The translations under genes were made by a program, and so were the position numbers. Positions 21,459-28,388 of a stretch of 34,206 nt of DNA are shown one piece after another (position 1 is the stretch's first letter; each line of letters opens with the position of its first letter). The DNA comes from Chloroflexi bacterium UBA6077 (GTDB lineage Bacteria; Chloroflexota; UBA6077). The notes under the pieces are model-generated. The model made no database searches and was not told the origin of the DNA. It was given only the letters and a program-made list of their open reading frames with translations. The DNA lies in assembly GCA_002436065.1 (NCBI GenBank), contig DIXP01000115.1, positions 1 to 34,206 on the forward strand, in the 5' to 3' direction.

Positions 21459-21485
21459 CTGCTGATAGCTGACAACTGACAGCTA
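21446..21485. repeat. Dispersed repeat copy 2 (TGACTGCTGATAGCT core)
   Basis: Starts AGCTGATCGTTGACTGCTG and ends ACAACTGACAGCTA, covering the last codons and stop of the DUF1461 gene. It shares the exact 15-mer TGACTGCTGATAGCT and the flanking AGCTGAT with the copy at 17655-17687. Confidence 0.7.
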
Positions 21486-21505
21486 ATCGAGGGAGAGGAG
21501 AAACC

Positions 21506-21796
21506 ATGGCGAAGCCCAGGAAGAAGAAGCGGCAGTCGAGCGGCAAGCGGCAGATCGAAACCGCGCTGCCCAAGCGACAGTACAAGAGAACGAACAAGAT
21601 GCTGTACATAGTCTCGGGGATACTGCTGGTCGTCTTTGGAGGGGGCGCGGCCATCGTGGGAGCCGGCGCTCCCCCGGCACCGACACCCACTCCAGCACCA
21701 GCCATATCCTCAAGCCAGCAGAGCAGCAACGCGGCACAGGGCCAGTTCACCACGGATCCCACCCCTGCCGCTCCCACCTCCACCCCCACGCCATAG
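21506..21796 (+). CDS. Small single-span membrane protein with Pro/Thr tail
   Basis: 96 aa, ATG behind GGGAGAGGAGAAACC. A very basic N-terminus (KPRKKKRQSSGKRQ) is followed by one transmembrane helix, LYIVSGILLVVFGGGAAIVG (about 34-53). The C-terminal tail is Ala/Pro/Thr/Ser-rich (APTPTPAPAISSS, ending PAAPTSTPTP) and should lie outside the cell by the positive-inside rule. The tail composition resembles that of the exported protease at 10313. No family recognised. It is the last gene of the lgt run. Confidence 0.75.
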   Translation: MAKPRKKKRQSSGKRQIETALPKRQYKRTNKMLYIVSGILLVVFGGGAAIVGAGAPPAPTPTPAPAISSSQQSSNAAQGQFTTDPTPAAPTSTPTP

Positions 21797-21814
21797 GGAT
21801 CACTTCAGATATGC

Positions 21815-21848
21815 TTGTAGGGAGCGGTTCGCGGACCGCCCCCTACAA
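21815..21848. repeat. Inverted repeat over the radical SAM stop
   Basis: TTGTAGGGAGCGGT and ACCGCCCCCTACAA (one mismatch) flank the 6-nt loop TCGCGG. It overlaps the stop codon of the minus-strand radical SAM gene (21845-21843) and lies 18 bp after the convergent small membrane gene. The word GTAGGGGCGGT...ACCGCCCCTAC is a known style of dispersed intergenic hairpin in bacteria. Confidence 0.85.
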
Positions 21849-22988
21849 CTGTCCTTCGTCCCGCGGTTCATAGATGCAGCAAGGTTCCTCGGCCAGGTAG
21901 TCCCCGGTGAGGGAGTAGGCCCGAGCACGGCTGCCCCCACAGATCCGACGATACTCACACCGTCCGCAGCGTCCCTTCAGAAGAGAGGGATCCCGCAGTT
22001 CACGGAAGAGAGGTGCGTCGCGATAGATCTCGGCGATCGGCTTCTCTCTAACATTACCGGCCGGCAGCTGGAGGAAGCCGCTGGGACAGACGTCACCGAT
22101 GTGAGAGATAAAACAGAAGCCCTTGCCATCGTTGACACCCTGCTGGGGCCGTGCCAACCCATCCTGCAGGCTGTAGCCTGCACCACTAAGCGCCTGATGG
22201 ATCGCCCCCCGTTCGCCCAGCTCCGCCCTCGTCCGCTCTATCACCACCCGCCGATAGTGCTGAGCCGCCGTGGTCCGCACATCGAAGGGTACCTCCTTGG
22301 ATAGTTCGTACATCCAATGGAAGGTCTCCTCATGCTGCTGCGGAGAGACCATGTCCTCCTCCTTCCCTCGGCCCGTCGGCACCAGGAAGAAGATGTTCCA
22401 CATGAGCGCCCCAAACCCCTGGATCAGTCGTGCAAGCGAGGGCAGGTCGGAGATATTGCGCTGCGTCACGGTGGTGCCGATCTGAAGTGACAGACCGATA
22501 TCTCGAGCAGACTGGAGCCCTTGAATGGTGCGGTCGTAGGATCCCCTGACCTGCCGGAAGGCATCGTGGATCTCTGGAGTGGCACCATCAAGGCTCAAAT
22601 GGAGCCTCATTACCCCTGCGTCCTTCGCCCTTTGTAGGTTATTGCGAGAGAGAAGAGCCGTGGCGCTGGGCGAGAGAGAGACCCTCAGTCCCTTTTCGTC
22701 CCCGTAGCGGATCAGGTCGTACACGTCCCCACGCATCAGCGGATCTCCGCCCGTAACCACCAGGATCGGCTTGCCCATTTCGGCAATGCCATCCATCAGG
22801 GCAAAGCCTTCGGTCGTACTCAACTCTCTGGGGTGTCTCCTGGGCTGGGCCGAGGCACGGCAGTGGACGCACGCAAGGCCGCAAGCCTGGGTGATCTCCC
22901 ATGCGACGGTGAAGGGAGTGCGATCGAAATCTACCTCAGCCAGGGACGGCATCCCGTGCTGCCCGGCTACCACCTGCGAGCCTCTCAT
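21843..22988 (-). CDS. TIGR04053-type radical SAM/SPASM enzyme
   Basis: 381 aa, ATG behind AGGAGGCAACG. The radical SAM cluster motif is CGLACVHC (Cys36, Cys40, Cys43) after TPFTVAWEITQA. VTGGDPLMRGD supplies the SAM-binding GGDP, followed by LHLSLDGATPEIHDAFR. FLVPTGRGKEEDM and TTAAQHYRRVV are hallmarks of the TIGR04053 group as I recall it. The C-terminal SPASM region carries the auxiliary-cluster cysteines: GFCFISHIGDVCPSG, CGRCEYRRICGG, and EEPCCIY. Enzymes of this class modify peptides or cofactors; this group's substrate is not known to me. The residue before PSG is Cys where Tyr is common in relatives. A hairpin lies in its leader (23007-23038). No small peptide substrate gene was found next to it. 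Confidence 0.88.
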   Translation of the reverse strand: MRGSQVVAGQHGMPSLAEVDFDRTPFTVAWEITQACGLACVHCRASAQPRRHPRELSTTEGFALMDGIAEMGKPILVVTGGDPLMRGDVYDLIRYGDEKGLRVSLSPSATALLSRNNLQRAKDAGVMRLHLSLDGATPEIHDAFRQVRGSYDRTIQGLQSARDIGLSLQIGTTVTQRNISDLPSLARLIQGFGALMWNIFFLVPTGRGKEEDMVSPQQHEETFHWMYELSKEVPFDVRTTAAQHYRRVVIERTRAELGERGAIHQALSGAGYSLQDGLARPQQGVNDGKGFCFISHIGDVCPSGFLQLPAGNVREKPIAEIYRDAPLFRELRDPSLLKGRCGRCEYRRICGGSRARAYSLTGDYLAEEPCCIYEPRDEGQL

Positions 22989-23006
22989 CGTTGCCTCCTA
23001 TTGAAC

Positions 23007-23038
23007 GAGTTGCGCGAGACCCCACCGTCTCGCAACTC
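23007..23038 (-). promoter_or_regulatory. Hairpin in the radical SAM gene leader
   Basis: GAGTTG-CG-CGAGAC and GTCTCGCAACTC pair with a 2-nt bulge and a CCCACC loop. On the minus strand it sits only a few nt upstream of the AGGAGG ribosome binding site (22999-22994), so it could influence translation or act as an attenuator. It may instead be the terminator of the upstream gene (stop at 23174). The rest of the 22989-23173 gap shows nothing else. Confidence 0.4.
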
Positions 23039-23173
23039 ACTAACACAGTTTAACCATCTCGTCCCTGGAGGTCCAGAAAGGTAGAGAGTAGCCGTACTGG
23101 GGGATCGATAGCATAGGTCCTCTATGGGAGCAGGATGGAGAGGCCCCGGGGCGCAAGTCGATCTACGGACGAG

Positions 23174-24091
23174 CTACACCGCTTGGCGAGCGCTCCAGGT
23201 CAGGGCGAGTAACGTAAGTCCGCAAGTCGCCCCGGTCTCGACAGCCTTTCCATCGTCACCGACGTCCACCAACTCCATGAAGGGGGCTCTGTAGTGTCCT
23301 GAAAGATCGTCCTCTCTAAGGCGGAGGCACAGAGGTGCCCTGAAGTCTCCCACCCTGTCTCCAGGGCGAAGACCGCCACCTGAAATCAGGTGCTGGCTCA
23401 GCGACAGCAGCAAGCTGGAGGCAGTTTCGCCGAGGTTGGCCGGAAGGCCGCGAACCTCCAGTTCGAGACAACCAAACTTGGAGAGCCCATGGGTGTGTAC
23501 CCACACGGCGCCAGGCAGACGCTCCTCCAGCTGTACCACGACGTGCTCGCCAGCATCCATGGGCTTGAGGGCGTTGGGCAGGCGCCACTTGCCCGGAAGG
23601 TAGTAGCGGCGAGCCTCCTGATCTAACACCACCCCTTCACTGAGCATCGCCAGACGGTCGGCCAACTCCATCCCGTACAGCAGGGCATCACTGATGGAAC
23701 CCAGCAGCTCGGTGAACTCCAAGGCCACCATCCAGCGAGCGGCCTCCAGCCGATCTCGCTCGAGTGATCCCAGGCCGAGGAATGGATGGGCATGATTGGG
23801 CCTTTCCCTGCCGGGATAGGGGTCTCCGGGATGCCTCTGCTGAACGCAGGCTATCACAGCTGCGTCCAACCCCTCGAACACGTAGTCCCCCTCGCCCATG
23901 GGTCGCTCGAGCTGCAGGGGCCGGTGGCATCCTTGGGCGATGGAGGGGACGCCCGTGAGGGCACCCCACAGTCCACCGGGATGGGTCAGCTGCAGAGGCC
24001 AGGGCAGGGTCTCCTCGGTCCCAAAGACCACCAGGCGCAGCCTGGGCGGCGGCAAAGCAAGCTTGGGCTTGAACAGGCGAAAGAACGGCAT
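23174..24091 (-). CDS. Unknown 305-aa cytoplasmic protein
   Basis: 305 aa, ATG behind GGGAGAGGTGCAAA. I do not recognise the family with confidence. Visible features: a basic N-terminus MPFFRLFKPKLALPPPRLRL; a predicted two-part alpha/beta body; a helix LEAARWMVALEFTELLGSIS; and a distinctive segment AVWVHTHGLSKFGCLELEVR with the pattern WxHTHGLxxFGxxELE. Near the end comes DLSGHYRAPFMELVD. There is no signal peptide or membrane helix. The gene lies upstream of the radical SAM gene in the same direction, 185 bp away, so co-transcription is possible. A metal-binding role for the HTHG segment is conceivable but unsupported. Confidence 0.75.
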   Translation of the reverse strand: MPFFRLFKPKLALPPPRLRLVVFGTEETLPWPLQLTHPGGLWGALTGVPSIAQGCHRPLQLERPMGEGDYVFEGLDAAVIACVQQRHPGDPYPGRERPNHAHPFLGLGSLERDRLEAARWMVALEFTELLGSISDALLYGMELADRLAMLSEGVVLDQEARRYYLPGKWRLPNALKPMDAGEHVVVQLEERLPGAVWVHTHGLSKFGCLELEVRGLPANLGETASSLLLSLSQHLISGGGLRPGDRVGDFRAPLCLRLREDDLSGHYRAPFMELVDVGDDGKAVETGATCGLTLLALTWSARQAV

Positions 24092-24133
24092 TTTGCACCT
24101 CTCCCTGTGTCGACCATCCGTCGGTCGAATCGA

Positions 24134-24162
24134 ACGTTACTGTCAGCGAGAGGAAGCATCAA
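24134..24162 (-). promoter_or_regulatory. Candidate promoter of the 305-aa gene
   Basis: On the minus strand TTGATG (24162-24157), a 17-bp spacer, TAACGT (24139-24134). The -10 is weak (3/6), and the leader to ATG 24091 would be about 35 nt. Flanking sequence includes the small dyad TCGA-A-TCGA. Confidence 0.3.
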
Positions 24163-24190
24163 TAGTACTTTTCACCCAGAGGCTAATGGC

Positions 24191-24230
24191 AGCTGGGGTG
24201 AGGGGTGGCATTCTACCCCTCACCCCAGCT
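24191..24230. repeat. Perfect 16-bp-arm hairpin
   Basis: AGCTGGGGTGAGGGGT (24191-24206) and its exact reverse complement (24215-24230) flank GGCATTCT. It lies in the 337-bp gap between the four-TM gene and the 305-aa gene. It resembles the GGGTGAGGGG words of the repeat at 6418-6491. No T-run follows on either strand. Confidence 0.85.
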
Positions 24231-24353
24231 CAAATCGGAGGAGGCTACTGGATACGGCTTGCCGGCCTATCTGAGAGCAACAAGCCGCCACTCAGGTTTC
24301 CACTACGGCATGGCACTACCGAGTCCTTGATAACGCCGTCTCCGAGCTATGGG

Positions 24354-24389
24354 CATGGGAGGCAGATGGATTTTCCCATGCCTCCCATG
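24354..24389. repeat. 11-bp-arm inverted repeat after the four-TM gene
   Basis: CATGGGAGGCA (24354-24364) and TGCCTCCCATG (24379-24389) with a 14-nt spacer. It lies 40 bp after the stop of the minus-strand membrane gene (24429), a position suited to a terminator, but it lacks a T-run. The rest of the 24092-24428 gap shows no gene. Confidence 0.65.
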
Positions 24390-24428
24390 GTGGCACGCCA
24401 TTCAGTCTCCGGTTCATGCCACTACTTG

Positions 24429-25046
24429 TCACACACCCTCCGTCCCTCTCATCCCTCTGGTGCCCACGTAGGCGCCGGCGAAGGCCGCCAGCCAGGCCAG
24501 AAGCAGGACGAAGAAGGTCCAGATGGCAGTGGAGGCGGCAACCGCCGCGACTTCTCCCCCAATCGGGCCGATTCCGATGACGGTCAGATTGAGCACCGCC
24601 AGGATTCGGGCCAGTCCCCCGATGAGATTCGTGGCAGATACCACCACTATCAGCACCACGCTCAACGCCCACACCGTGGTTCCCAGAATGAAGGCCGACA
24701 TGGTGGACCCACGATCAGAGGAAGTCCAACCTGCGAACCAGCCACCCACGAAGTAGGACAGCAGCAGCACGATGCCTCCCCAGATGAATGCCGGCGTTCC
24801 GATTCCCGCGGCGTTCGTCGCCGGATCGACCGTCGCCAGGCCGATCCCCAGCCCCAGCAGGGACAGAAGAATCAGAGCCGCGAAGAAGCCGATTACTCCA
24901 GCCCAGACCGGGCCCCAATGCACGTAGTCGCGGATGGAAGCGAGTGCCCGCCTATACCTAGGCTCCATCCCCTCGGTAGGCTCCACCGGCTCAATACGCA
25001 TCTCACGTCGCTCCTCGCGATCATGCTCGCGCCTTCGAGCTTCCAT
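24429..25046 (-). CDS. Four-TM membrane protein, unknown
   Basis: 205 aa, ATG 25046 with AGGAGG about 11 nt upstream. The N-terminal 40 residues are charged and cytoplasmic (EARRREHDREERREMRIEP). Four hydrophobic segments follow: VWAGVIGFFAALILLSLLGL, AFIWGGIVLLLSYFVGGWFA, an Ala/Val segment in STMSAFILGTTVWALSVVLI, and a C-terminal FFVLLLAWLAAFAGAYVGTR. Small-residue spacing (GGWFAG, AGAYVG) suggests tight helix packing. The pattern recalls widespread small Gly/Ala-rich membrane proteins of unknown function; I cannot assign a family. It is divergent from the HD-GYP gene. Confidence 0.8.
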   Translation of the reverse strand: MEARRREHDREERREMRIEPVEPTEGMEPRYRRALASIRDYVHWGPVWAGVIGFFAALILLSLLGLGIGLATVDPATNAAGIGTPAFIWGGIVLLLSYFVGGWFAGWTSSDRGSTMSAFILGTTVWALSVVLIVVVSATNLIGGLARILAVLNLTVIGIGPIGGEVAAVAASTAIWTFFVLLLAWLAAFAGAYVGTRGMRGTEGV

Positions 25047-25255
25047 GATGTGTTACACCTCCTGTTGGTACGGTACGATCACCGTATCAGCGTGAAACCC
25101 CCGCGGCGCATTCGCCACCGGGACCCCCAAGAGCGCATTTCGCATACCAGCGATATGACACCTTGCTCCCAGCCCGCAAAGGACCAATGGCCCCTACGGA
25201 AAACTCGCCCTCCTGCCGATCTATTCCTTGACCGCCCTTCTACCCGTTTCAGCGG

Positions 25256-25284
25256 TTCACGTTCGGGAGGGTCCTCATTATGCT
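25256..25284 (+). promoter_or_regulatory. Promoter for an apparently leaderless HD-GYP mRNA
   Basis: TTCACG (25256-25261), a 17-bp spacer and TATGCT (25279-25284) place the transcription start around 25291-25293, at the ATG itself. The GGGAGG at 25265-25270 is 22 nt from the ATG, too far to be its ribosome binding site. The remaining 25047-25255 sequence shows nothing else I can name. Confidence 0.4.
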
Positions 25285-25292
25285 TGCTGCCC

Positions 25293-26573
25293 ATGGATAG
25301 GGAGATAACCGTTCCCCTATTCGACATGGTCATGTCGTTGACCAACGCAATCGACCTTATTAGCCCGGCGCTGGTCAACCACCACAACCGGGTGGCCTAC
25401 GTCGCCTCCAGCTTGGCCTCGGAATTGGGCCTGCCTGCCAAAGAGCAAAAAGACCTAATGCTCGCGGGAGCACTGCACGACGTCGGAGCGCTCTCGCTGA
25501 AGGACAGGTTGGATGCCCTGGTCTTCGAGTGCTCGCCGGAGGCGGCCTCCCGGCACAGCCAAATGAGCTGTGCCCTCCTGCGCAGCTTTGCCCCCTTCGC
25601 CGATGTGGCCCCCGTGACATGCTACCACCACACTCCGTGGGAAGGGCACGAGGATGAAGATGTGCCCGCCGGGAGCCATCTGCTCCACCTGGCAGACCGG
25701 GTGGCAGTCCTGGTGAACCAGGAGACCAGCCCTACTGGGCAGTCCCGAGAGATAGTGGAACGAGTGGCCGCGCAATCGGGCCGCAGGTTCGGCCCACGGT
25801 ACGTGGAGGCATTCACCAACCTGGCAACGAAGGACTCCTTCTGGCGAGAACTGGCCTCCCCTCATATCCGATCGGTCCTGGAGGAGAGGTTCCGATCGGC
25901 CATGGTCCAACTGGATATGCAAGGTGTCCTCAGCCTGGCCAAACTGTTCGGCCAGATCATCGACTTCCGGAGCCGCTTCACCGCGACCCACTCATGTGGT
26001 GTGGCGGCAACAGCAGAGGCGTTATCTCGACAACTCGGCTTCAACGAGCAGGAGCGGTGTCTGATCAAGGCTGCCGGCTATCTCCACGACCTGGGCAAGC
26101 TCGCGGTCCCTTCCTCCATCCTTGAGAAACGAGGCAAGCTGACCGAGGATGAGTACAGCGTCATGAAGGGCCACGCCTACCACACCTTCCATGTCCTGGA
26201 GCCGGTAGATGCCCTGCGAGTGGTCAACCAGTGGGCTTCCTCCCACCATGAGCGACTCGATGGCAGTGGATACCCCTTCAGTCGCACCGGTCGAGACATC
26301 TCCCTGGAGGCGAGGATCATCGCCGTGGCAGACATCTTCAGCGCCCTCACTGAGAGCCGCCCCTATCGAACTGAGATGCCAAATGACGAGGCTCTCCAGA
26401 TCCTCCGGCAGATGGCTCTGGAGGGAACCCTGGACCACAATGTGGTGGGGATGCTGCGGCTCCACTACCGGGAACTCAGCCACCTGCGGATGGAGGCTGA
26501 GTTGAACGCCGCCAAGGAGTACCAGCAGTTCCGCCAGACCAACCTGTCAGGGCGTGACATCCAAGCAGCCTGA
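25293..26573 (+). CDS. Tandem HD / HD-GYP phosphohydrolase
   Basis: 426 aa from ATG 25293; the frame is open far upstream to 23898 but runs antisense to two other genes and is not coding there. Two HD-superfamily domains. Domain 1 (about 20-145) has His31, LHDVG (His62, Asp63), His88, YHHTPW (His112, His113) and LADRV (Asp135). Domain 2 (about 225-400) has His233, LHDLGK (His265, Asp266), His294, SHHERLDGSGYP (318-328) and AVADIF. The second has the true HD-GYP signature of enzymes that hydrolyse cyclic di-GMP; the first has the metal ligands but no GYP. There is no sensor, receiver or membrane domain. The substrate could also be another cyclic dinucleotide. Followed by a small membrane-protein gene. 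Confidence 0.9.
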   Translation: MDREITVPLFDMVMSLTNAIDLISPALVNHHNRVAYVASSLASELGLPAKEQKDLMLAGALHDVGALSLKDRLDALVFECSPEAASRHSQMSCALLRSFAPFADVAPVTCYHHTPWEGHEDEDVPAGSHLLHLADRVAVLVNQETSPTGQSREIVERVAAQSGRRFGPRYVEAFTNLATKDSFWRELASPHIRSVLEERFRSAMVQLDMQGVLSLAKLFGQIIDFRSRFTATHSCGVAATAEALSRQLGFNEQERCLIKAAGYLHDLGKLAVPSSILEKRGKLTEDEYSVMKGHAYHTFHVLEPVDALRVVNQWASSHHERLDGSGYPFSRTGRDISLEARIIAVADIFSALTESRPYRTEMPNDEALQILRQMALEGTLDHNVVGMLRLHYRELSHLRMEAELNAAKEYQQFRQTNLSGRDIQAA

Positions 26574-26678
26574 GCATGAGGAGAGGAGGTTTTCATGCTG
26601 GCATGCCCTATGCGCCTAGGGGTCATCACCAACGTTGGACAACAAGGTTGCAGAGCGTTGGTAGACAAGGAGACTACG

Positions 26679-27056
26679 ATGCAGGAACCCGCACACCGCC
26701 CCCTGGGTGTTACCCTTATCGCCGCCCTGCTGGCCCTGAATGGGGTCATTGCCCTCATTGCCGCCTTCGGTGTCTTTGGCCCCGCGCCCCAGGGAACCCT
26801 GGGCGTCGTGATCCAATCCCTCTTTGGCCTGGCCATGATCTACCTGGCCTACGGCATGTGGACACTCCAGGGCTGGGCATGGCTGGCAACCCTGGTGATC
26901 GAGGGTATCAACGCGCTCTTCGCGGTCTTCGCGCTGGTCATAGCACCCACGGCCATCAGTGTATGGATCAGCCTCGTCCTGGCAGCCGTCATAATCCTGT
27001 ACCTGCTCCAGCCATCGGTAAGAGACGCCTTCTCAGGGAGGCGAGCTGGGGTCTAG
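26679..27056 (+). CDS. Small four-TM membrane protein
   Basis: 125 aa from ATG 26679, preceded by AAGGAGACTACG. An earlier in-frame ATG at 26595 also has a good ribosome binding site (GAGGAGGTTTTC) and would add 28 residues, but the added part looks unlike a membrane protein start. Four hydrophobic helices span nearly the whole protein: PLGVTLIAALLALNGVIALI, VIQSLFGLAMIYLAYGMWTL, ATLVIEGINALFAVFALVIA, SVWISLVLAAVIILYLL. The layout recalls DUF2127-like small membrane proteins, low confidence. It follows the HD-GYP gene by about 105 bp and could be co-transcribed with it. Confidence 0.75.
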   Translation: MQEPAHRPLGVTLIAALLALNGVIALIAAFGVFGPAPQGTLGVVIQSLFGLAMIYLAYGMWTLQGWAWLATLVIEGINALFAVFALVIAPTAISVWISLVLAAVIILYLLQPSVRDAFSGRRAGV

Positions 27057-27074
27057 GCGGCAGGCAGAGCCGCC
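27056..27074. terminator. Short hairpin between convergent genes
   Basis: GGCGGC-AGGCAGA-GCCGCC begins on the last base of the stop codon of the small membrane gene, within the 42-bp gap to the convergent transporter gene. The stem is only 6 bp and no T-run follows, so termination is tentative. Confidence 0.35.
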
Positions 27075-27098
27075 GGCTCCGACGAAGCATCCCTATCC

Positions 27099-28295
27099 CT
27101 ACCTTTCGTGGTACCTCTCCCTGATCTCAGGCACCACCAATCTCAGCCACAACACCTGGAGCACGGCAGCGACGGGAAGCGCCAGCAGCGCGCCCAGGAT
27201 CCCCAGGAGCGCCGCTCCCAGCAGAAGGGACACAACAGCCAGAAGGGGAGGGAGGTCCGCCTCGTGGCCTATGATGGCTGGGGCGAGGATATTGTTCTCC
27301 ACCTGCTGCAAGACTACGTAGAAGACCACGACGACTGCCAGGGTCCAAGGCCCCTGGAATAGAGCCACTATCACGGCAGGAGCCGCCCCAATGTAGGGAC
27401 CTATTAGGGGGACGAGTTCGAACAGTCCGGCAGCAAGCCCGAGCAGGACCGGATAGGGCATGCCTAGCGCCCACATCCCCAGGCCTGTAGCCACCCCAAT
27501 GAAGACACTGAGCAAGAATACACCCTTGAGCCATCCCTCCACCTTCTGTCCCATCTCCTCGGTCATCGCCTGCACCTGTTCACGACGCGCCGGCGGCACC
27601 AGGTTCAGGATGTGGCAATAAAGCTGATCGGCGTCCATGATGAGGAAAAAGGTAATTACCAGCACCACGCCGAAGGAGAGCAGGCTCACCACCGTTTGCA
27701 GGGCAAACAACAGCACATTGACCGCCTGAGATAGGGAGCTGATCAACTGCATGCTCAACTGCTCCTCCAGGGCACCGAGCCTAGGCAAGAACGGGATGGA
27801 CTGCGAACCCTGCAGGAGACCGTTGAGGACATCCACATAAGCCGGCACGCTGGCAATGAACTGCCGCGTCTCCTGCACTAGGTTGGGGATCACGAGGAAG
27901 CCAATGCCTACTAGCAGCGCGCTGAGCACCAAGTAGATGAACAGTATCGCCAGCGGCTTCGGAATGTAGACTCGAATCAGCGGGAGCGGGTTGCTTGTCA
28001 TGCGGTCCACGGCCGGCCTCAAAGCTGTTGCCAGCAGTATGGATAGCGCCAGGATGGTGAGCACCTGTGTGGTCTGGTCCGCGAATCTTATCAGGAGCCA
28101 AAGCCCGAATATGAGAAAGACGGTGCCGATTACCAATCCGCGCAACCTCGGATAGGTGACCGGCGGCTCACCCTCCCAGGAGGCACGAGGTGCGGGGGGA
28201 GGAGGAACTCCTTGCCGCGGCAGTCTCGATACGCCAGCGGCTGCGAGAAGGAGGCCGGCCCACGCTGCTATTGCCCCTAGCAGCTTAATCAACAT
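27099..28295 (-). CDS. AI-2E family (PerM-like) transporter
   Basis: 398 aa, ATG 28295 without a clear ribosome binding site. About eight membrane helices. The N-terminal 45 residues add one helix and a Pro-rich linker ahead of the usual domain start near LRGLVIGTVFLIFGLWLL. Family features: the LATALRPAVDRM stretch after helix 2, a long amphipathic central region (PNLVQETRQFIASVPAYVD), then GLAAGLFELVPLIGPYIGA with the conserved E-x-x-P-x-x-G-P, and NNILAPAIIGHEADLPPLL. Members export small molecules or ions (AI-2 in E. coli TqsA, sodium/proton exchange in others), so the substrate is not predictable. Terminal helices are intact. Confidence 0.92.
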   Translation of the reverse strand: MLIKLLGAIAAWAGLLLAAAGVSRLPRQGVPPPPAPRASWEGEPPVTYPRLRGLVIGTVFLIFGLWLLIRFADQTTQVLTILALSILLATALRPAVDRMTSNPLPLIRVYIPKPLAILFIYLVLSALLVGIGFLVIPNLVQETRQFIASVPAYVDVLNGLLQGSQSIPFLPRLGALEEQLSMQLISSLSQAVNVLLFALQTVVSLLSFGVVLVITFFLIMDADQLYCHILNLVPPARREQVQAMTEEMGQKVEGWLKGVFLLSVFIGVATGLGMWALGMPYPVLLGLAAGLFELVPLIGPYIGAAPAVIVALFQGPWTLAVVVVFYVVLQQVENNILAPAIIGHEADLPPLLAVVSLLLGAALLGILGALLALPVAAVLQVLWLRLVVPEIRERYHER

Positions 28296-28342
28296 GGCCA
28301 GTGCTCAAGGGATGAGGCTTAGGATGACAGCTATCAGGACCA

Positions 28343-28388
28343 GTTTGGTGGGACATTAGTGTCGAGTTTGGCGGGGCATTAGTGTCGC
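28343..28388. repeat. Two tandem 23-bp units over the glgX stop
   Basis: GTTTGGTGGGACATTAGTGT (+CGA) at 28343-28365 is followed directly by a near-identical unit at 28366-28388 that differs at about three positions. The glgX stop (28381-28379) lies in the second unit, whose TTAGTG supplies the final His and TAA. The style (GGGACATTAGTGTC) resembles insertion-sequence ends, but no transposase is near. Confidence 0.8.

Noticed and set aside
23898..25292. Long open frame extending the HD-GYP protein by about 465 residues at the N-terminus
   Set aside because: It runs antisense through the ribosome binding sites and bodies of two convincing minus-strand genes, has low-complexity Arg/Pro/Gly composition, and contains no recognisable domain.
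28343..28388. Insertion sequence end
   Set aside because: The words look like insertion sequence termini, but no transposase, second end or target duplication is found nearby; kept only as a repeat.
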